From contig VGWY01000069.1 of the NCBI GenBank assembly GCA_016873575.1, forward strand, positions 1-11,446: a stretch of DNA of 11,446 nucleotides. The letters are read 5' to 3'. The stretch is from Nitrospira sp. Lineage in GTDB: Bacteria > Nitrospirota > Thermodesulfovibrionia > Thermodesulfovibrionales > SM23-35. Both the position numbers and the translations under genes were made by a program. The notes beneath the pieces were generated by a model that saw only the letters and a program-made list of their open reading frames with translations, was not told where the DNA came from and made no database searches. Numbering within the stretch: the stretch's first letter is position 1; each line of letters begins with the position of its first letter. Positions 1 to 5,635 of this stretch are shown piece by piece.

Positions 1-17
1 TTGTTTCTCTAACGTTC

Positions 18-77
18 ATTAGCTCTCCTTCTGTGTAATTTTTTGAGGCAACAAATTTTACCAGAAGGAGAGCTGAT
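18..77. repeat. Long perfect hairpin in the leader before ribE
   Basis: Bases 21-33 (AGCTCTCCTTCTG) are perfectly complementary to 62-74. Skipping T34, pairing continues for four bases (35-38 with 58-61), so the total stem is about 17 bp around a loop of roughly 19 bases. Outside it, 18-19 can pair with 76-77. There is no T-run after either arm, so it does not look like an intrinsic terminator on either strand. It does not carry the conserved core of an FMN riboswitch. It could be a processed leader structure, an operator, or a copy of a dispersed palindromic element; one copy alone cannot decide this. Confidence 0.6.
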
Positions 78-143
78 TTACTTCAAAAAAATTCACTCAT
101 TTTGTAACTTTTGCAAGACCCTATATTGATATAAGATAGTGAA

Positions 144-791
144 ATGTTTACCGGTATCATAATAGAGATGGGCGAAGTAATTGCTGCTGAGAAGAAGGGA
201 AGCGTTCTCCGTCTTGCTCTCAAGGCAAATGAGATTACAAAAGATGCGAGGGTAGGTGACAGTATCTCTGTCAATGGGGTATGTCTCACCTTAGTCGAGA
301 TAAAAGGTAATGTTATGAAATTCGATCTTTCTGACGAAACACTGAGGGCGACAACACACGGACAGTTGAAATTAGGTGACCGTGTAAACCTCGAACCTTC
401 TCTGAGGCCTGATTCAAAGCTCGGGGGGCATTTCGTCTCCGGACATGTGGATGGTACAGGAAGGATAAGGTCAAAAAAGGATTTGGGGAATGTCCTTGAG
501 ATAGAGATTGAGGCACCTGAAAATATCATTCATTTCCTCGTTGAAAAAGGCTCAGTTGCTGTAGATGGGATTAGCCTTACTGTTGTTCATGTCCTCAAAA
601 ACAGTTTTACCGTTGTGATTATTCCACATACAGTTAGGATTACCACAATTGGATTGAAAGGCCCCGGTGAACCAGTGAATATTGAGGTTGATATTATTGG
701 CAAGTACGTTGCAAGATTTTTAGGCAGGGAAAACGATAGAGATTCGAGGCTTATGCAGACCCTTATGGAAGAAGGATTCCTTAACAGATAG
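144..791 (+). CDS. ribE: Riboflavin synthase, alpha subunit
   Basis: Catalyses the last step of riboflavin synthesis: two 6,7-dimethyl-8-ribityllumazine molecules dismutate to riboflavin and the pyrimidinedione that lumazine synthase reuses. The 215 residues match the family's usual length, and the start MFTGI is the canonical N-terminus, which fixes the start codon although the upstream GTGAA is a weak ribosome binding site. Two lumazine-binding barrels are visible: the first with SVNGVCLTL (42-50, Cys47 in the active-site position), the linker GGHFVSGHVDGTG (94-106), and the second with SVAVDGISLTVV (137-148, Ser144). Lys135 and Asp183 also sit where the family has functional residues. The C-terminal IGKYVARFL helix, used in trimerisation, is intact. 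It is first in a rib cluster, 32 bases before ribBA. The same gene is called ribC in some naming schemes. Confidence 0.97.
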   Translation: MFTGIIIEMGEVIAAEKKGSVLRLALKANEITKDARVGDSISVNGVCLTLVEIKGNVMKFDLSDETLRATTHGQLKLGDRVNLEPSLRPDSKLGGHFVSGHVDGTGRIRSKKDLGNVLEIEIEAPENIIHFLVEKGSVAVDGISLTVVHVLKNSFTVVIIPHTVRITTIGLKGPGEPVNIEVDIIGKYVARFLGRENDRDSRLMQTLMEEGFLNR

Positions 792-823
792 GATTCGAGG
801 AGTAAGGGTAGGAAGGATTAGAT

Positions 824-2038
824 ATGGAAAAATATAAATTCAATTTGATTGACGAAACCGTAGACGATATAGCAAGCGGTAGAATGGTTATCCTCGTTGA
901 TGATGAAGATAGAGAAAACGAGGGCGATCTGTGTATGGCAGCAGAGAAGGTTACACCGGAGGCGATTAATTTTATGGCAAAGTATGGAAGGGGACTCATC
1001 TGCCTTTCACTGACTTCTGAGCGCATAGGAGAACTAAAGCTTCCAATGATGACAGATGAAAATACTTCAACGTTTGGTACTGCCTTTACTGTTTCCATAG
1101 AGGCGAAAAAGGGTGTTACAACCGGTATTTCAGCAGCAGATAGAGCAAGGACAATCCTAACCGCAATTGACCCGAAGACAAAACCGGATGATCTCGCAAA
1201 GCCAGGCCATGTGTTTCCCCTTAAGTCAAAGCCAGGAGGAGTACTGCAGAGGGCTGGGCAGACAGAAGGATCTGTTGATCTGGCAAGGCTTGCAAGACTG
1301 TATCCCGCGGGTGTTATCTGCGAGATAATGAGCGAGGATGGAACAATGGCAAGGGTCCCTGAGCTTATGGAATTCGCAAAAAAACATAATCTCAAGATAG
1401 TCACGATAAAAGACCTTATTAAATACAGAATGCGGACAGAATCATTTGTAAGGCGACTTGCAACAGTAAAGATGCCCACAGAGTACGGGGGTGAGTTTAC
1501 TGCTATCGCCTACACAAATGAAGTTGACAATAATACCCATATTGCCCTGGTTAAAGGTGAGATTAAGCCTGAAGATGAAGTACTTGTAAGAGTCCATTCA
1601 CAATGTCTTACTGGCGACGTTTTTGGTTCAAAAAGATGCGACTGCGGAGAACAATTACACAGGGCAATGGAGATGGTGAAAAAAGAAGGGAAAGGGGTTA
1701 TTCTCTACATGAGACAGGAAGGAAGAGGTATCGGCCTGATGAATAAACTGAGGGCATATGAACTGCAGGATAAAGGTCTTGATACCGTTGAGGCTAACAT
1801 AAAGCTTGGATTCAAGCCTGACCTGAGAGACTATGGCATAGGTGCACAGATACTCGTTGACATCGGAGTAAGGAAGATGAGGCTTATGACAAATAATCCA
1901 AAGAAGATTGTTGGACTTGAAGGATATGGACTCAAAGTAGTAGAAAGAGTCCCTATCGAAGTAAGGCCGCATGAGAAAAATATAACCTATCTCATGACCA
2001 AAAAGAAAAAGTTCGGACATATGCTGGATAATGTGTAA
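824..2038 (+). CDS. ribBA: Bifunctional DHBP synthase / GTP cyclohydrolase II
   Basis: Makes both starting units of riboflavin: the N-terminal half converts ribulose 5-phosphate to 3,4-dihydroxy-2-butanone 4-phosphate, and the C-terminal half opens GTP to the diaminopyrimidine. The RibB half (about 1-203) has the acidic metal/substrate loop DDEDRENEGDL (26-36), GHVFPL (128-133), RAGQTEGSVDLA (143-154) and EIMSEDGTMAR (167-177). The RibA half (about 205-404) has HSQCLTGDVFGSKRCDCG (258-275) with the three zinc cysteines 261, 272 and 274, RQEGRGIGL (297-305), DLRDYGIGAQIL (333-344, including the catalytic Asp/Arg pair) and TNNPKK (356-361). Both active sites look complete, unlike RibBA variants with one decayed half. 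A purine-rich AGGAAGGATTAG lies just before the start. The 404-residue length is typical. Confidence 0.97.
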   Translation: MEKYKFNLIDETVDDIASGRMVILVDDEDRENEGDLCMAAEKVTPEAINFMAKYGRGLICLSLTSERIGELKLPMMTDENTSTFGTAFTVSIEAKKGVTTGISAADRARTILTAIDPKTKPDDLAKPGHVFPLKSKPGGVLQRAGQTEGSVDLARLARLYPAGVICEIMSEDGTMARVPELMEFAKKHNLKIVTIKDLIKYRMRTESFVRRLATVKMPTEYGGEFTAIAYTNEVDNNTHIALVKGEIKPEDEVLVRVHSQCLTGDVFGSKRCDCGEQLHRAMEMVKKEGKGVILYMRQEGRGIGLMNKLRAYELQDKGLDTVEANIKLGFKPDLRDYGIGAQILVDIGVRKMRLMTNNPKKIVGLEGYGLKVVERVPIEVRPHEKNITYLMTKKKKFGHMLDNV

Positions 2039-2126
2039 CGAAAAGGATTCAAGGGATCCAGGATTAAAGTGGTCGAGTGAAAATCTTTAAAAAGAATTCT
2101 TGGATACTATTAGAGAAGGGGGTTTT

Positions 2127-2588
2127 ATGAAAATCATTGAGGGTGAGCTTCAGGCAAAAGGTTTGAAATTCGGTATTGTAATGAGCAGGTTTAATGATTT
2201 CATTACCAGTAAGCTGCTTGATGGTGCAGTAGATGCACTCTTAAGGCATGGGGCAAAAGAAGAGGATATAGATATTGTGAGGGTTCCAGGCTCTTTTGAG
2301 ATCCCGATGGTTGCTAAAAGGATGGCTTTAAAGGGCACATATAATGCAATCATATGTCTCGGAACAATCATCAGAGGAGCAACCCCACATTTTGAATATA
2401 TTGCAGCCGAGGCGTCGAAGGGTATTGCTTCAGTATCAATCGAAACCGGCTTGCCTGTGGCATTTGGCATTATCACTTCTGATACCATAGAGCAGGCAGT
2501 TGAAAGGGCTGGCACAAAGAGTGGCAACAAAGGATGGGATGCTGCAATAACAGCCATTGAAATGGCACAACTCCTCAAAAAGTTATGA
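2127..2588 (+). CDS. ribH: 6,7-dimethyl-8-ribityllumazine synthase
   Basis: Condenses the dihydroxybutanone phosphate made by RibB with the ribitylaminopyrimidine to give lumazine, the substrate of RibE. From the chosen ATG the protein has 153 residues, the usual size of a subunit of the pentameric or 60-mer icosahedral enzyme. Family motifs are SRFND (20-24), PGSFEIP (54-60), GTIIRGATPHFEY (79-91, His88 in the catalytic position), PVAFGIIT (110-117) and Arg127 near the phosphate site. The frame stays open to a TTG at 2100, but the ATG at 2127 follows a strong AGAAGGGGG ribosome binding site and gives the family N-terminus, so it is preferred. The 88-base gap after ribBA holds no gene. The stop codon lies inside the left arm of the repeat that follows. 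Confidence 0.96.
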   Translation: MKIIEGELQAKGLKFGIVMSRFNDFITSKLLDGAVDALLRHGAKEEDIDIVRVPGSFEIPMVAKRMALKGTYNAIICLGTIIRGATPHFEYIAAEASKGIASVSIETGLPVAFGIITSDTIEQAVERAGTKSGNKGWDAAITAIEMAQLLKKL

Positions 2589-2697
2589 GTTATGAGCTAC
2601 GAGTTTCGAGTAAATACCGAATTAAAAAATACAAAACGTATACTACGAACTTAAAACAAATTTTATCACTCATCACTCATCACTCATTACTCGTTAC
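2585..2697. repeat. Inverted repeat built from period-7 GAGT units, between ribH and nusB
   Basis: The left arm (2585-2613) runs as units ending in GAGT or GAGC every seven or so bases (ATGAGTTATGAGCTACGAG...). The right arm (2665-2697) runs as CACTCAT units (ATCACTCATCACTCATCACT...). They are imperfect inverse complements in register, so the transcript could fold into a long interrupted stem around an AT-rich 50-base loop. The element begins on the ribH stop codon and ends six bases before the nusB ATG, so it fills the whole gap. Similar GAGT/ACTC strings occur between genes in many genomes (general knowledge, not checked here). Confidence 0.7.
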
Positions 2698-2703
2698 TGT
2701 GTT

Positions 2704-3114
2704 ATGAAACGTCGCAAGTCGAGGGAGTATGCACTGCAGATTTTGTTCCAGATCGATTTACAAGGGAAAAGGATTAATGGTAAAGAACTTGAAGAATTCT
2801 GGGCAGACAAACAAGAGGGTGAGGACATTAAGGAATTCACTGAGGATCTTGTCAATGGAACTGTAAACAGGCTTGACGAAATAGATTCGACCATTGAAAA
2901 TGTTGCAAAGAATTGGTTAATCAAAAGGATGGCGGTAGTTGACAGGAATATACTACGCTTTGCAGCTTATGAAATACTCTACAGAAATGATATCCCGTCT
3001 GCTGTTACAATCAATGAGGCAATAGAAATAGCAAAAAAATTTTCCTCAAAAGATTCTGCTTCTTTCATTAATGGAATCCTTGACCGTCTTGCAAAAGAGG
3101 CAGGAAAAGCCTGA
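2704..3114 (+). CDS. nusB: Transcription antitermination factor NusB
   Basis: NusB binds boxA RNA together with ribosomal protein S10 (NusE) and supports antitermination, chiefly on rRNA operons. The 136 residues and all-helical pattern match the family. The start MKRRKSREYALQILFQID is the typical basic N-terminus with the ALQxLFQ helix, and the C-terminal half has the conserved VVDRNILRFAAYEILY (96-111) and PSAVTINEAIEIAKKF (115-130 region) segments. The start is secure from homology, but the bases before it (CGTTACTGTGTT) give no ribosome binding site; the preceding repeat appears to have taken that space. ribH-nusB adjacency is common in bacteria. Its TGA overlaps the next gene's ATG by one base (TGATG), suggesting translational coupling. 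Confidence 0.95.
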   Translation: MKRRKSREYALQILFQIDLQGKRINGKELEEFWADKQEGEDIKEFTEDLVNGTVNRLDEIDSTIENVAKNWLIKRMAVVDRNILRFAAYEILYRNDIPSAVTINEAIEIAKKFSSKDSASFINGILDRLAKEAGKA

Positions 3115-3839
3115 TGCTCTATGCCGTACTTTCCGATGTCCATTCAAACCTCGAGGCACTCAAAGCGGTTCTGGATGACGTAGGGCAAAGAAAAATAAAG
3201 AATGTTCTCTTCATTGGAGACTCGGTAGGATACGGCCCTGATCCGAATGAATGCTTAGAGCTTCTCTCAGGGAAGTGTAAAACCATCCTTGCAGGGAACC
3301 ATGATTGGGGTGTAATTGGACAAACAGATATTACCTATTTCAATGAATATGCAAGAGCAGTAATAGAGTGGACACGAGGCGTTCTAACAGAAGAAAATAA
3401 AGAAACTCTTCAATCATTCCCGGTACAAAAAGAGATCACAAAAGGAAACATCTTTCTTGTGCATTCAACTCCCAGAGAACCTGAGGAATGGCACTACCTT
3501 TTGACACTCTGGGATGCAGAGATAAATTTTCATTATTTTGATGGTACATTTTGTTTCCTCGGACATACTCATCAGCCGTTCATTATCGAGCGGCTTCCAT
3601 CAGGCGAACTTCTTACCTATAAGAAGTCAGTACGTATAGGGAAAAGTGCACGGTATATCATTAATGCGGGAAGTGTTGGGCAACCCCGCGATGGAGATCC
3701 AAGGGCATGTTATGCAATTATTGATGATGATCACATTGAAATCGTGAGAGTTCCCTATGATTTCGAGACTGTGCAGAATAAGATGAGGACGGCAAATCTT
3801 CCCTTCCCCCTTATCGATAGACTTCCATGGGGAAGATAG
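3114..3839 (+). CDS. Calcineurin-like metallophosphoesterase (YfcE/MJ0936-type)
   Basis: A 241-residue two-metal phosphoesterase with the full motif set in order: SDVHSN (7-12), GDSVGYGPDP (35-44), GNHD (61-64), VHSTP (116-120) and GHTH (150-153), then NAGSVGQPRDGDPRA (184-198), which is typical of the Metallophos_2 branch. The residues that bind the di-metal centre are therefore all present and the enzyme should be active. There is no signal peptide, so it is cytoplasmic. The natural substrate cannot be told from sequence; relatives hydrolyse phosphodiesters or phosphomonoesters, and some act on nucleotides. It starts on the last base of the nusB stop and is very likely co-transcribed with it, but the coupling gives no clear functional clue. 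Confidence 0.9.
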   Translation: MLYAVLSDVHSNLEALKAVLDDVGQRKIKNVLFIGDSVGYGPDPNECLELLSGKCKTILAGNHDWGVIGQTDITYFNEYARAVIEWTRGVLTEENKETLQSFPVQKEITKGNIFLVHSTPREPEEWHYLLTLWDAEINFHYFDGTFCFLGHTHQPFIIERLPSGELLTYKKSVRIGKSARYIINAGSVGQPRDGDPRACYAIIDDDHIEIVRVPYDFETVQNKMRTANLPFPLIDRLPWGR

Positions 3840-3863
3840 TCTAAATCAAAAGATAACAATTAA

Positions 3864-3928
3864 CCACAGAGTTCACAGAGAAAGACAGAGACAAAGTTTC
3901 TAAAAAGAATCATATTTTTTCTCTGTGG
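3864..3928. repeat. CACAGAG-type inverted repeat element
   Basis: CCACAGAG at 3864-3871 is matched by CTCTGTGG at 3921-3928. An inner CACAGAGAAA (3874-3883) can alternatively pair with TTTCTCTGTG (3918-3927), and a further ACAGAG lies between, so several mutually exclusive stems are possible. Read on the minus strand, it follows the 3' end of tRNA-Ser by about 28 bases and could end that transcript; read on the plus strand, it follows the phosphoesterase gene. Strings of CACAGAG bounded by inverted CTCTGTGG occur in intergenic DNA of many bacteria (general knowledge). No gene is visible in 3840-3955. Confidence 0.65.
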
Positions 3929-3955
3929 CTTATCATAAGGATTTTAGATGTTAAC

Positions 3956-4045
3956 TGGCGGAGAGGCAGGGATTCGAACCCTGGGTGGAGTTACCCCCAC
4001 AACGGTTTTCGAGACCGCCCCATTCAACCACTCTGGCACCTCTCC
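3956..4045 (-). tRNA. tRNA-Ser (anticodon CGA)
   Basis: The minus strand folds as a class II tRNA of 90 bases with encoded CCA. The acceptor stem pairs GGAGAGG (5' end) with CCTCTCC, followed by discriminator G and CCA. The anticodon stem GCGGT/ACCGT encloses the loop CTCGAAA with anticodon CGA, reading UCG serine codons. A long variable arm (GTGGGGGTAACTCCACC) and the T-arm with GGTTCGAATCC are clear. The long variable arm and the G discriminator are serine identity features. It stands alone, with flanking genes on the opposite strand. I see no second copy of its 3' end that would suggest a neighbouring integrated element. Confidence 0.96.
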
Positions 4046-4055
4046 ATCGTTTATT

Positions 4056-4085
4056 ACTATAAATCAACAGGTTTTATATTAACAA
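4056..4085 (-). promoter_or_regulatory. Candidate sigma70-type promoter for tRNA-Ser
   Basis: On the minus strand, TTGTTA (4080-4085) is followed after 18 bases by TATAGT (4056-4061). Transcription would begin a few bases before the mature tRNA 5' end at 4045. Box quality and spacing are reasonable; there is no experimental support. Confidence 0.45.
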
Positions 4086-4090
4086 TATGG

Positions 4091-4120
4091 TTGATTCTCT
4101 ATAGGCTCTTCACATATAGT
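4091..4120 (+). promoter_or_regulatory. Candidate promoter for the lipoprotein gene
   Basis: TTGATT (4091-4096) and TATAGT (4115-4120) are separated by 18 bases. The start site would be near 4127, leaving a leader of about 110 bases before the preferred ATG at 4240. It lies back to back with the tRNA-Ser promoter. The remainder of 4121-4239 shows no further structure that I can identify. Confidence 0.4.
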
Positions 4121-4239
4121 AAGTGGTGTTAAACAGTTACTTCTCTATCAAAGGCATTACAGTTTTGATGCGTTGAACTTTTTTAGTGAAATGGGAGACA
4201 GTTCATCTGAATGAATATTGCAACGAGCAGAAGTATAAA

Positions 4240-4842
4240 ATGAACTTCAAGAGAATACTCTTCTTTATCGCTTTTTCTATAACATGTTTATGTATCGTGA
4301 GCTGTGTGAGTAGACAATGTGTAAAGCGCTATTTTAACAAGGACCAGTTGCTGACGGTCAAAAAAATTGCTGTGTTTCCTTTTTGCGGAATCAACGGAGA
4401 TTTTGTTGCTGATTCAATTACTCAGTGTTTAGGCATGAAGTTTCATGATATTGAGATCATTGAACAAACAAAAGTCTTGCAACTCATGGAAGAATTAGAT
4501 TTAGATGCAAATGCAGTATGGAAAATGAAGAAAGAGGCACTGGCAAGAATTGGAAGGATATTGGGAGTGGAGGGAGTTGTTATCGGAAGAGTTGAGTGGT
4601 TTACAAGAGATGCTTATGGGCATTATCCGAGTGAATATTATGGATATTATGGACGCGATCCGGGAAAATATTATGGCATCTTTCCATATGATTATTGGGG
4701 AACGTGTACGTATTTTACAATCCGCATGAAGATGATCCATTCAGAAACGGGGAAAACCGTGTTGCACTTAGAAACTATAGAACCGAAATATTATTTGAGT
4801 TATCAAGTTGATAAATTATGCGAAGATATAAATAATTTGTGA
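4240..4842 (+). CDS. Putative outer-membrane lipoprotein, CsgG/TolB-N-like
   Basis: The reading frame opens at 4186, but the ATG at 4240 gives a normal lipoprotein signal peptide (MNFKRILFFIAFS...) with lipobox IVSC, so it is the better start; a GCAGAAG about seven bases ahead is a modest ribosome binding site. The mature protein would begin at the lipobox cysteine. It contains KKIAVFPFCGINGDFVADSI, an alternating strand/helix region with IEIIEQTKVLQLMEEL, and IGRILGVEGVVIGRVEW, the pattern of periplasmic CsgG/LpoB/TolB-N-type domains. A Tyr-rich stretch (YGHYPSEYYGYYGRDPGKYY) then interrupts the domain and is followed by two strands and a short helix. The assignment is by pattern only. No curli, secretion or peptidoglycan partner gene is nearby, so the function is unknown. 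It ends four bases before the convergent tadA stop. Confidence 0.75.
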   Translation: MNFKRILFFIAFSITCLCIVSCVSRQCVKRYFNKDQLLTVKKIAVFPFCGINGDFVADSITQCLGMKFHDIEIIEQTKVLQLMEELDLDANAVWKMKKEALARIGRILGVEGVVIGRVEWFTRDAYGHYPSEYYGYYGRDPGKYYGIFPYDYWGTCTYFTIRMKMIHSETGKTVLHLETIEPKYYLSYQVDKLCEDINNL

Positions 4843-4846
4843 TACA

Positions 4847-5302
4847 TCATCTTCTTGCCTTGAAAAACCTCTGTAAGATGTCTGAACATTCTTCTTCAAG
4901 AATACCTGATACAACCTCAATCTGATGGTTCAGCCTTCCGTCTGAAAGTAGTTTGTAAAGACTATCCACAGCTCCGGCCTTTTCATCCTTACAGCCATAG
5001 ACAAGCCTGCCAAGCCTTGCATTTAACATCGCCCCTGCACACATAATACAAGGCTCTTTAGTCACATAAAGCGTTGCATTTGTAAGCCGCCAGTTTTTGG
5101 ACTTATCTGCGCCAATCCTTAAGGCAAGAATCTCAGCGTGTCCTGTTGGGTCCTGAGACGTTTCACGCTGGTTATGAGCTTTTGCAACAATATCTCCGTC
5201 TTTTACGAGAATAGCGCCCACAGGAACTTCTTCTTCAAGAAAGGCACGTTTTGCCTCTTCCAGAGCCAGCCTCATAAAGTATGTATCATCGTTCTTATTC
5301 AT
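4847..5302 (-). CDS. tadA: tRNA adenosine(34) deaminase TadA
   Basis: Deaminates the wobble adenosine of tRNA-Arg(ACG) to inosine, so that one tRNA reads CGU, CGC and CGA. The 151-residue protein is a complete cytidine/deoxycytidylate-type deaminase: HAE at 55-57 (zinc histidine and catalytic glutamate) and PCIMC at 84-88 (two zinc cysteines). EVPVGAILV (25-33), HNQRE (43-47) and NARLGRLVYG (94-103) are characteristic of TadA rather than of guanine or cytosine deaminases. The start is supported by the promoter upstream and by family length; AAGTGATTC just before the ATG is only a weak ribosome binding site. It is a single-gene unit, convergent with the lipoprotein gene. Confidence 0.93.
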   Translation of the reverse strand: MNKNDDTYFMRLALEEAKRAFLEEEVPVGAILVKDGDIVAKAHNQRETSQDPTGHAEILALRIGADKSKNWRLTNATLYVTKEPCIMCAGAMLNARLGRLVYGCKDEKAGAVDSLYKLLSDGRLNHQIEVVSGILEEECSDILQRFFKARR

Positions 5303-5331
5303 GAATCACTTGAATCGAAAGACTTTGTCCA

Positions 5332-5360
5332 TTTAAACAATTTTCTTTCAAGACTGTCAA
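5332..5360 (-). promoter_or_regulatory. Promoter for tadA
   Basis: On the minus strand, a perfect -35 box TTGACA (5355-5360) is followed after 17 bases by TTTAAA (5332-5337). Transcription would begin near 5325, about 23 bases before the tadA ATG. A duplicated AT-rich 14-mer abuts the -35 box on its upstream side. Confidence 0.65.
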
Positions 5361-5361
5361 T

Positions 5362-5389
5362 AAAATGAATTGCATAAAATGAATTGCAT
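5362..5389. repeat. Tandem duplication of a 14-mer upstream of the tadA promoter
   Basis: AAAATGAATTGCAT occurs twice, head to tail, at 5362-5375 and 5376-5389, with no mismatch. For tadA on the minus strand it sits directly upstream of the -35 box, where an UP element or a pair of regulator sites would be. It could also be a chance slippage duplication. Confidence 0.85.
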
Positions 5390-5512
5390 CAAGTAATCTC
5401 TTCTATTCACTATCAATAAAATCTGGATTTCTTATCATAACTATAGCTACAATGAAAACCTATAAAAAGCGGAACATTTATGAGCCTTTTGCTCGCAAAG
5501 TGATATGAAAAT

Positions 5513-5616
5513 GTCACCCTGAATTTATTTCAGGGTCTCAAGAGATGCTGAAATAAGCCTGCCCTGAAGAGATTCTGAACCAAGTTCAGAATGACACTTT
5601 CAGGGTTCAGCATGAC
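5513..5616. repeat. 104-bp multi-hairpin intergenic repeat (CTGAA/TTCAG type)
   Basis: The element is bounded by imperfect inverted ends, GTCACCCTGAA (5513-5523) and TTCAGCATGAC (5606-5616). Inside are two perfect hairpins: CCCTGAA (5517-5523) with TTCAGGG (5529-5535) around TTTAT, and ATTCTGAAC (5572-5580) with GTTCAGAAT (5584-5592) around CAA. TCTC and GAGA at 5536-5545 and further CTGAA/TTCAG copies allow other foldings. It looks like nested copies of a widely dispersed GTCATnCTGAA repeat. It ends just seven bases before the ribosome binding site of the HD-domain gene. The rest of 5303-5635 holds the tadA promoter and 14-mer repeat; 5390-5512 shows nothing I can name. Confidence 0.75.
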
Positions 5617-5635
5617 GGATTAGAGGTGTATTCAG

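Noticed and set aside
1..143. FMN riboswitch or end of ribD before ribE
   Set aside because: The conserved riboswitch core is not found. Plus-strand frames close at 10-12, 20-22 and 36-38, leaving too few codons to recognise an upstream gene.
83..529. Long minus-strand frame opposite ribE, and similar frames opposite ribBA, ribH, cysM and argS
   Set aside because: Each lies within a gene with clear catalytic motifs, has no recognisable protein pattern and no ribosome binding site. They are shadows of the real frames.
161..676. Possible loss of function in riboflavin synthase from the IPHTVRITTIG segment
   Set aside because: Known active family members vary at these positions, and all key residues (Cys47, Lys135, Ser144, Asp183) are present.
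2100..2126. TTG at 2100 as the ribH start
   Set aside because: The ATG at 2127 has a much better ribosome binding site and gives the standard lumazine synthase N-terminus and length.
2585..2697. CRISPR array or minisatellite
   Set aside because: Units are only about seven bases, have no spacers, and are arranged in two opposed arms, so it is an inverted repeat.
3956..4045. tRNA-Ser as an attachment site for an integrated element
   Set aside because: No integrase gene next to it and no second copy of the tRNA 3' end in the window.
4186..4239. ATG at 4186 as the lipoprotein start
   Set aside because: It has no ribosome binding site and would place 18 polar residues before a good lipoprotein signal peptide.
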